Shown here: positions 61,401 to 64,000 of the stretch, one piece after another | How the letters are laid out: each line of letters opens with the position of its first letter | Numbering within the stretch: position 1 is the stretch's first letter | Source of the DNA: Oasisia sp. SBJ-2009 | Taxonomy: Eukaryota > Annelida > Polychaeta > Sabellida > Siboglinidae | NCBI GenBank assembly: GCA_964017155.1 | Contig: OZ024865.1 | Coordinates: 21,179,402 to 21,243,401, forward strand | DNA: 64,000 nt | Direction: 5' to 3' | The notes under the pieces: model-generated | Told to the model about the DNA's origin: nothing | Seen by the model: the letters and a program-made list of their open reading frames with translations, nothing else | The model's database searches: none | Translations under genes and position numbers: made by a program

Positions 61401-64000
61401 TCCGTTTTGCGTGTGGCCGCGTGTGTGCGCAAGTATCCACGTGTGCCCGCGTGTGTTCGCGAGTGTTCGCGTGTGTCTGCGTGTGTTCCCCTCTATCCAC
61501 GTGTTTCCGGGTGTACCAGCGCGTCTCCGCATGTGTCCGCGTGTGTTCGAATGTTTCCGCGTGTGTTCGCTAGTGACCGCATTTGTCCACGTGTGTTCTC
61601 GTGTGTCCCGTGTTACCACTGGTATCCATAAGTGTTCGCCTGTGTCCGGCTGTGTGTGCGTGTGTTCCCATCTGTACGCGTGTGTCCAGTGTGTCCAGTG
61701 TGTCCTCGTGTGTCCACGTCTGACCGTGTATGTCCGCGTGTGTCGGCGTGTGACCGAGTGTGTGCGCGTGTAACCACGTGTGTCCGCGTGTGTCCACATG
61801 AGCCTGCATGTATCCGCGTGTTTCTGCGCGTGTTCCCGTCTGTCCGCATGTCTCCAGTGTGTCCGCGTGTGTCCATGTGTGCCCGCGAGTGTTCGCGTGT
61901 ATCCAGGTGTGAACGCGGGTGTCCACGTGTGTTCCTGTGTGACCGCGTGCGACCGCGTGTGTCCGAGTGTGTGCGCGTTTGTCCGCGTGTGTCCGCGTGT
62001 GTTCGCGTGTGTTCGCAAGTATCCGCGTGCTTCCGGGTGTGCCCGCGTGTTCCCATGTGACCAATTGTGTCAGCTTGTAATCACGTATACAGGCGTTTAT
62101 CCGCGTGTGTCCGCGTGTGTCCGCGTGTGCCCGCGTGCGTCCGCGTTTGTCCGCGTGTGTTCGCAAGTGTCCGCGTATGTCCGCGTGTCACCGCGTGTGT
62201 CTGCGCTTGTTCCCGTCTGTTCGAGAACGTTCAGTGTGTTCGCGTGTTTCCACGTGTGCCCGTGTGTGTACGCGTGTGACCGCGTGTCTTCGCGTGTGTC
62301 TGCGTGTCTTCGCGTGTCTCTCGTGTTAACGCGTGTGTCCATAGGTGTTCGCGTGTGACCGCGAATGTCAGCATATATCCCTGTCTGCCCGCGTGTTTCC
62401 AGTGTGTCCGCCTGTGTCCATGTGTGCCCGCGTTTGTTCGCGGGTGTCCACGTGTGAGCTGGTGTTTCCACGTGTGTCCGCGTGTAAACACGTGTACCCG
62501 CATTTATCCGCGTTTGTCGGCGTGTGGGTTAGCCCACGTGCAACCGAGTGGGTCTGCGTGTAACCACTTGAGTCCGCGTGTGTTCGTATGTGTCCGCGCT
62601 TGTCTGCTTGTCACCGCGTGTGTCTGCGTGTTTTCCCGTGTGTGCACGTGTGTCCAGTGTGTTCGCGACTGAACGCGTGTGCCCGCGTATGTACGCGTGT
62701 GTCTGCGTGTCCCCGCATGTGTTCGCGTGTCTGCGTGTGTTCCCGTCTGTCCGCGTGTGTCCAATGTGTCCACGTGTTTCCAAATGTGTTCGCGTGTGTC
62801 CGCGTGTGTGGGCGTGTGTCGGCGTGTGTTCGTATGTGTCCGCGTGCGTCCGCATGTGTCCATGTGTGCACGCGTTTGTCCACATGTGTTTCCGGTGTTT
62901 CCGCGTGTGCCCCGTGTGTTCGCGTGTGTTCGCGTGTGTTCGCGTGTGTCTGCCTAAGTTCTCGTCTGTCCTCGTTTGTTCGCGTGTGTCTTCGTGTGAT
63001 CCAGTCTTTCTCCGTGTGTCCGAGTGTACCTGCGCGTATCCGTGTGTGTCCGCGTGTGTCGGCGTTTGTCCATGTGTGCCCGCGAGTGTTCGCGTGTATC
63101 CAGGTGTGAACGCGTGTGTAACCATGTATGTCCGCGTGTGTTCGTATGTGTCCGGGTATGTCCGCGTGTCACTGCGTGTTTCCGCGTGCATCCACGTGAG
63201 CCCGCGTGTGTTCGCGTGTGTTCTCGTGTGTCTGCATGTGTTCCCTTCTGTCCACGTGTGTCCGCGAGTACCCGCGCGTATCCGCGTTTGTCCGCGTGTG
63301 TCCACGTGTGTTTGTTTGTTTCCGCGTGTGATCGCGTGTGTACGCGTGTGTTCTCGTGTGTCTCGAGTTATCGCGTATATCCATAAGTGTTCGCGTGTAT
63401 CCGCGTGTATCAACGTATGCCCCCGTGTGTTCCCGTTTGTTCGCGTGTGCCTGCGTGTGTTCCCGTCTGTCCGCCTGTGTCCAGAGTGATCGCGTGTGTC
63501 CACGTGTGACCGCGTGTTTCCGCGTGTGTTTATGCGTGTCCGCGTGTGACCAAGTTTATCAGCGTGTGTCCACGTGTTTACGGGTGTGTCCTCTTCTGTC
63601 CGCATGTGACCGAGTGTGTCCGCGAGTAACCATGTATGTCCGCGTGAGTTCGTATGTGTCCGGGTAGGTCCGAGTGTCACCGCGTGTGTCCGCGTGTGTT
63701 CAGAGCGTTCGCGTGTGTACACGTGTTTATGTGTGTATCTGCGTGTGTCCTCGTTTGACGGAGTTTGACCGCTTGTAACCATGTGTGTCCGCGTGTGTTC
63801 GTGTGGGTCCGCGTGTCTCCGCATGTCATCGAGTGTCTGCGTGTGCGCGTGTGTCCACGAGTGTCCGTATATGCCAGCGTGTTTCCGCGTGCGAACGAGT
63901 GCTTCCGCGTGTAACACCGTGAGTCCGCGTGTGTTTGTATTTTTCCACGTACGTCAGCGGGTCACCGCGTGTGTCCGCGTATGTCCCCGTCTGTCCTCGT
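52463..64000 (-). repeat. 10-bp minisatellite array F (inverted), continues beyond the window
   Basis: The same unit and orientation as E. The first 0.65 kb shows a regular alternation of two roughly 150-bp sub-blocks. No gene. Confidence 0.95.
52555..53200 (-). repeat. Higher-order repeat of about 305 bp made of two alternating sub-blocks
   Basis: The phrase ATATCCATAAGTGTAC occurs at about 52636 and 52942 (306 apart); the sister phrase ATACCCATA-AGTGTTC type occurs at about 52782 and 53086 (304 apart). The two types alternate at about 145-160 bp. Confidence 0.75.

Noticed and set aside
17794..64000. Telomeric repeat arrays
   Set aside because: The inverted strand is GT-rich, but no TTAGGG-type repeats occur and the unit is 10 bp with two CpGs.

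Overview
This is eukaryotic, almost certainly animal, repeat-dense DNA with no host protein-coding gene that I can support. The evidence is the set of mobile elements: a CR1-clade non-LTR retrotransposon with a PHD-like/esterase ORF1, the 3' end of a K02A2.6-like Ty3/gypsy element, and a decayed tyrosine-recombinase (DIRS/Ngaro-like) retroelement. That mix is typical of aquatic invertebrates and early-branching chordates or fish. I cannot name the species.

Layout. 1-4582: near full-length CR1-like element on +, with ORF1 and ORF2 overlapping in the -1 frame at a T TTA AAC heptamer. 4583-5211: 3' end of a Ty3/gypsy element (integrase tail, polypurine tract, 102-bp LTR). 5253-10410: array A of a 10-bp minisatellite (consensus GGACACACGC). 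10411-17793: a 7.4-kb non-satellite island bounded by CTGTATTG/CAATACAG, holding a long (AT)n tract, 314-bp direct repeats, the decayed YR retroelement on - and a 45-bp minisatellite. 17794-28870: array B in the same orientation as A. 28871-33742: a head-to-head pair of truncated CR1 copies flanked by mirrored unique sequence. 33743-51811: arrays C, D and E, whose orientation flips. 51812-52462: a 650-bp unidentified insert. 52463-64000: array F, which runs off the window.

About 46 kb (roughly 72%) is the 10-bp minisatellite. Its consensus has no stop codon in any of six frames, so nearly all long open frames in the arrays are by-products of the repeat and not genes. On top of the 10-bp unit there are higher-order repeats of about 150-305 bp and kilobase duplications.

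The most striking structure is a pair of adjoining large inverted repeats. The first has arms 25838-30783 and 31830-36764 around a 1.05-kb loop. The second has arms 36765-38850 and 40093-41971 around a 1.24-kb loop. The arms look about 99% identical where I compared them, whereas neighbouring 10-bp units differ much more, so these are recent fold-back duplications or, less likely, assembly products. The central junction of the first lies inside a CR1 element with 3-nt microhomology. The best candidate for new biology at gene level is the possible -1 frameshift signal joining CR1 ORF1 to an ORF2 that has no usable ATG.
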